The translations under genes and the position numbers were made by a program. The notes under the pieces are model-generated. The model searched no databases, was not told the origin of the DNA, and was given only the letters and a program-made list of their open reading frames with translations. From Henriciella sp. (GTDB lineage: Bacteria > Pseudomonadota > Alphaproteobacteria > Caulobacterales > Hyphomonadaceae), in NCBI GenBank assembly GCA_013213785.1, contig JABSPZ010000022.1:1-36761 (forward strand): a stretch of 36,761 nt of DNA, given 5' to 3'. This document shows positions 35,247-36,761 of this stretch, one piece after another; within the stretch, counting starts at the first letter, position 1, and the number at the start of each line of letters is the position of its first letter.

Positions 35247-35267
35247 TTTTACGCTCTGCATCGCTTA

Positions 35268-36551
35268 TTAGTTGGTCACAATGACATCACCGGACATCAC
35301 CACCCAGAACTCATCCGGTGCGGTTTGTCCGGTAATGGCGGCGTCAGCACCTCGCGCAGCATTTCCGCTCGTTGCAGTGATCTCAAAGGGCTTGGCGAAT
35401 GTGGTGTCACCCACCGAGAGGCGTACCTCACCTGACACGCCGTCCGGTGCGTTGCCGCTATAAAAGTTCACTCCGATTACCATCTCAGAGAGGTTCACAG
35501 GTGCGTGTAAGGTGACGGATTCCAAACCATTTAGAAGCTCACGACCGTTTCGATAGTCGCGATAGAAGCGCCCCTCATTGGTTAGGACGTTGCCGTAGTA
35601 GATCGTCTCAGCGTCCTCGCTCGGGCGAACATAAACATCCATGTCACACGCACAGCTCCAATTGATCCCAACTTCGACGTCGACAGCTCGGCGCCTCTCA
35701 GATGCGCTGAGCGGTGCTTCCGATATAGGACGCTCATGAATTGGCGTCCCTGGAGCGGAGTCCAACGCTACATGGATCATCTCCAGTTTCTGGGAAGAGG
35801 AGCGCTCAAAGCTCATAGCCGTATCGCGTGCACCAGCTGTCACCCGAGCAATGAGCTGCTCCCGATCACTGTTAAAGGTCGCAAGCGGTGCCCCCAGTGT
35901 TTCCGCTGTCAGCGCATGGAAACGATGGACCATACTTTCGTGACGGCTATTGCGCACCCAATCATACCCATCAGTGCTAAAATGTACCGGCGTCCCTTTG
36001 AGAGCACCTTCCAGGCCGGCCATCCCATAGGGGGACTGGCCCTGAGAGGCAATGATATGACCATCTGAAGGGATATGACCCACGGCCATGGTCGTTGATG
36101 GCTCATCGACATGGTCATGGACCGGTGAGCCAAAGATCGCGATTGCATCAATCGCGTCCATATCAAGCGATCCAGCCAACATCCGATAGGTGCGTGGCAG
36201 GTCCAACTGACCCAAACTTGCGCCAGCGTCACCCTTATTAGCAAGGTTGAGCACAGCCCCCACGCAAGCGCGGTTATAGGTCAGCTTGGCTTTGTCCGAA
36301 CCATAGGCCCGACGCTCTGGGACATTGAACGTGCAGATGGTTTTAGTGGTTAGACCATTGATGAAGATGGCAGACTCACCAAGCTCAACGGCTGCGGTGG
36401 CGAGCTTAATGGCATCCATGGCTTCGGCACGCCTGGCGTCAGGCTCACCATTTGGTGACAGCACGATAGCTAAATTATCTGCCTGGGCGAGCGGGGCGAG
36501 AGAAGCCCCTGATAGGAGCAACAGCGAGAGAGAATATAGACCGTATTTCAT
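35268..36551 (-). CDS. Secreted protein of unknown function (mobile element)
   Basis: The protein begins with a Sec signal peptide (LYSLSLLLLSGASLAPLAQA, cleavage expected about residue 24), so it is exported. The N-terminal half (LAIVLSPNGEPDARRAEAMDAIKLATAAVELGESAIFING) has the look of a Rossmann or von Willebrand A-like fold but no recognisable metal-site motif. The C-terminal half (INWSCACDMDVYVRP, GEVRLSVGDTTF) looks beta-rich, with two Cys close together. I use the ATG at 36551 (427 residues), with AAAGGGA upstream and a good signal peptide. I do not recognise a function. The truncated helical gene ends 23 bp before it, so the two are probably one operon. Confidence 0.8.
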   Translation of the reverse strand: MKYGLYSLSLLLLSGASLAPLAQADNLAIVLSPNGEPDARRAEAMDAIKLATAAVELGESAIFINGLTTKTICTFNVPERRAYGSDKAKLTYNRACVGAVLNLANKGDAGASLGQLDLPRTYRMLAGSLDMDAIDAIAIFGSPVHDHVDEPSTTMAVGHIPSDGHIIASQGQSPYGMAGLEGALKGTPVHFSTDGYDWVRNSRHESMVHRFHALTAETLGAPLATFNSDREQLIARVTAGARDTAMSFERSSSQKLEMIHVALDSAPGTPIHERPISEAPLSASERRRAVDVEVGINWSCACDMDVYVRPSEDAETIYYGNVLTNEGRFYRDYRNGRELLNGLESVTLHAPVNLSEMVIGVNFYSGNAPDGVSGEVRLSVGDTTFAKPFEITATSGNAARGADAAITGQTAPDEFWVVMSGDVIVTN

Positions 36552-36574
36552 AAGAGAGTTCCCTTTCATGGGGC

Positions 36575-36761
36575 TTAAGACTTTGGGGAGGTTTGCATGT
36601 CGCGCAGGATGCTGATCGCTTCGCCAATGTAGGCAGCACGGGCGGCCTCCATCTTGGTGACGCGGGCCTCTTGATCATTTGCGACGCGCATCAGCTCTGG
36701 AATTGGGGCTTCCAGTTCTTGGACACGCTTATCCGCCAGATACCAATCAGGATTGATGCGG
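36575..36761 (-). CDS. Helical protein, C-terminal fragment (5' end outside window)
   Basis: The minus-strand frame is open from the window edge to a TAA at 36575, giving 61 residues (ending ISILRDMQTSPKS). The visible part is charged and helical, with heptad-like spacing suggesting a coiled coil. It is probably co-transcribed with the secreted-protein gene 23 bp downstream. The family cannot be told from this fragment. Confidence 0.65.
   Translation of the reverse strand, partial: RINPDWYLADKRVQELEAPIPELMRVANDQEARVTKMEAARAAYIGEAISILRDMQTSPKS

Overview
The window looks like part of an alphaproteobacterial chromosome, most likely from the Caulobacterales/Hyphomonadales/Maricaulales side of the class. 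The order rho-mnmE-mnmG-rsmG-parA-parB, the hemE/ppsR(DUF299) pair flanking an origin-like intergenic region, and the secB/Tim44/mltA/smr and aroA/cmk/rpsA/ihfB groups are all typical of that class. CtrA-type and GANTC (CcrM) motifs at the origin point the same way. The species cannot be named from the sequence.

Layout. Positions 1-2441 hold the 3' part of a tricorn-type S41 protease (+), which converges on a CYP153-type P450 (-, 2488-3816). From 12489 leftwards to 3981 runs a leftward block: hemE, hemJ, rho, mnmE, mnmG, rsmG, parA, parB. Three perfect 16-bp parS sites sit inside the coding sequences of rsmG, mnmG and mnmE. The 351-bp gap 12490-12840 between hemE and ppsR is predicted to be the chromosome replication origin. 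It has a perfect CtrA box, a second near-perfect one, DnaA-box-like elements, an AT-rich stretch and nine GANTC sites. Rightwards from it run the tightly overlapping genes ppsR, maf, aroE, coaE and dnaQ (12841-16366). secB (-) follows, divergent from a Tim44-domain gene, mltA and an Smr gene (+). Then come mscL, ihfB, rpsA, cmk, an S9 peptidase lipoprotein and aroA (all -), and a TIGR02300-type acidic zinc-ribbon protein (+) followed by tRNA-Ala(GGC).

From the tRNA to the right edge (about 27.2-36.8 kb) lies an integrated mobile element. A large serine recombinase reads on the minus strand into the tRNA gene, so its last residues are encoded by antisense tRNA sequence. Next come a small coupled protein, two unknown genes, a TraG/VirD4-like coupling ATPase, a two-gene SIR2-HerA cassette that matches a known antiphage architecture, a secreted protein of unknown function and the C-terminus of a helical protein cut by the window edge. 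The right end of the element is not in the window.

How the parts fit: the core is an origin-proximal region where replication start (oriC), segregation (ParABS) and housekeeping operons transcribed away from the origin lie together. The tRNA-Ala behind aroA/TIGR02300 served as integration target for an element carrying transfer-related genes and a probable NAD-depleting defence module. No CRISPR array, rRNA or insertion sequence was seen.
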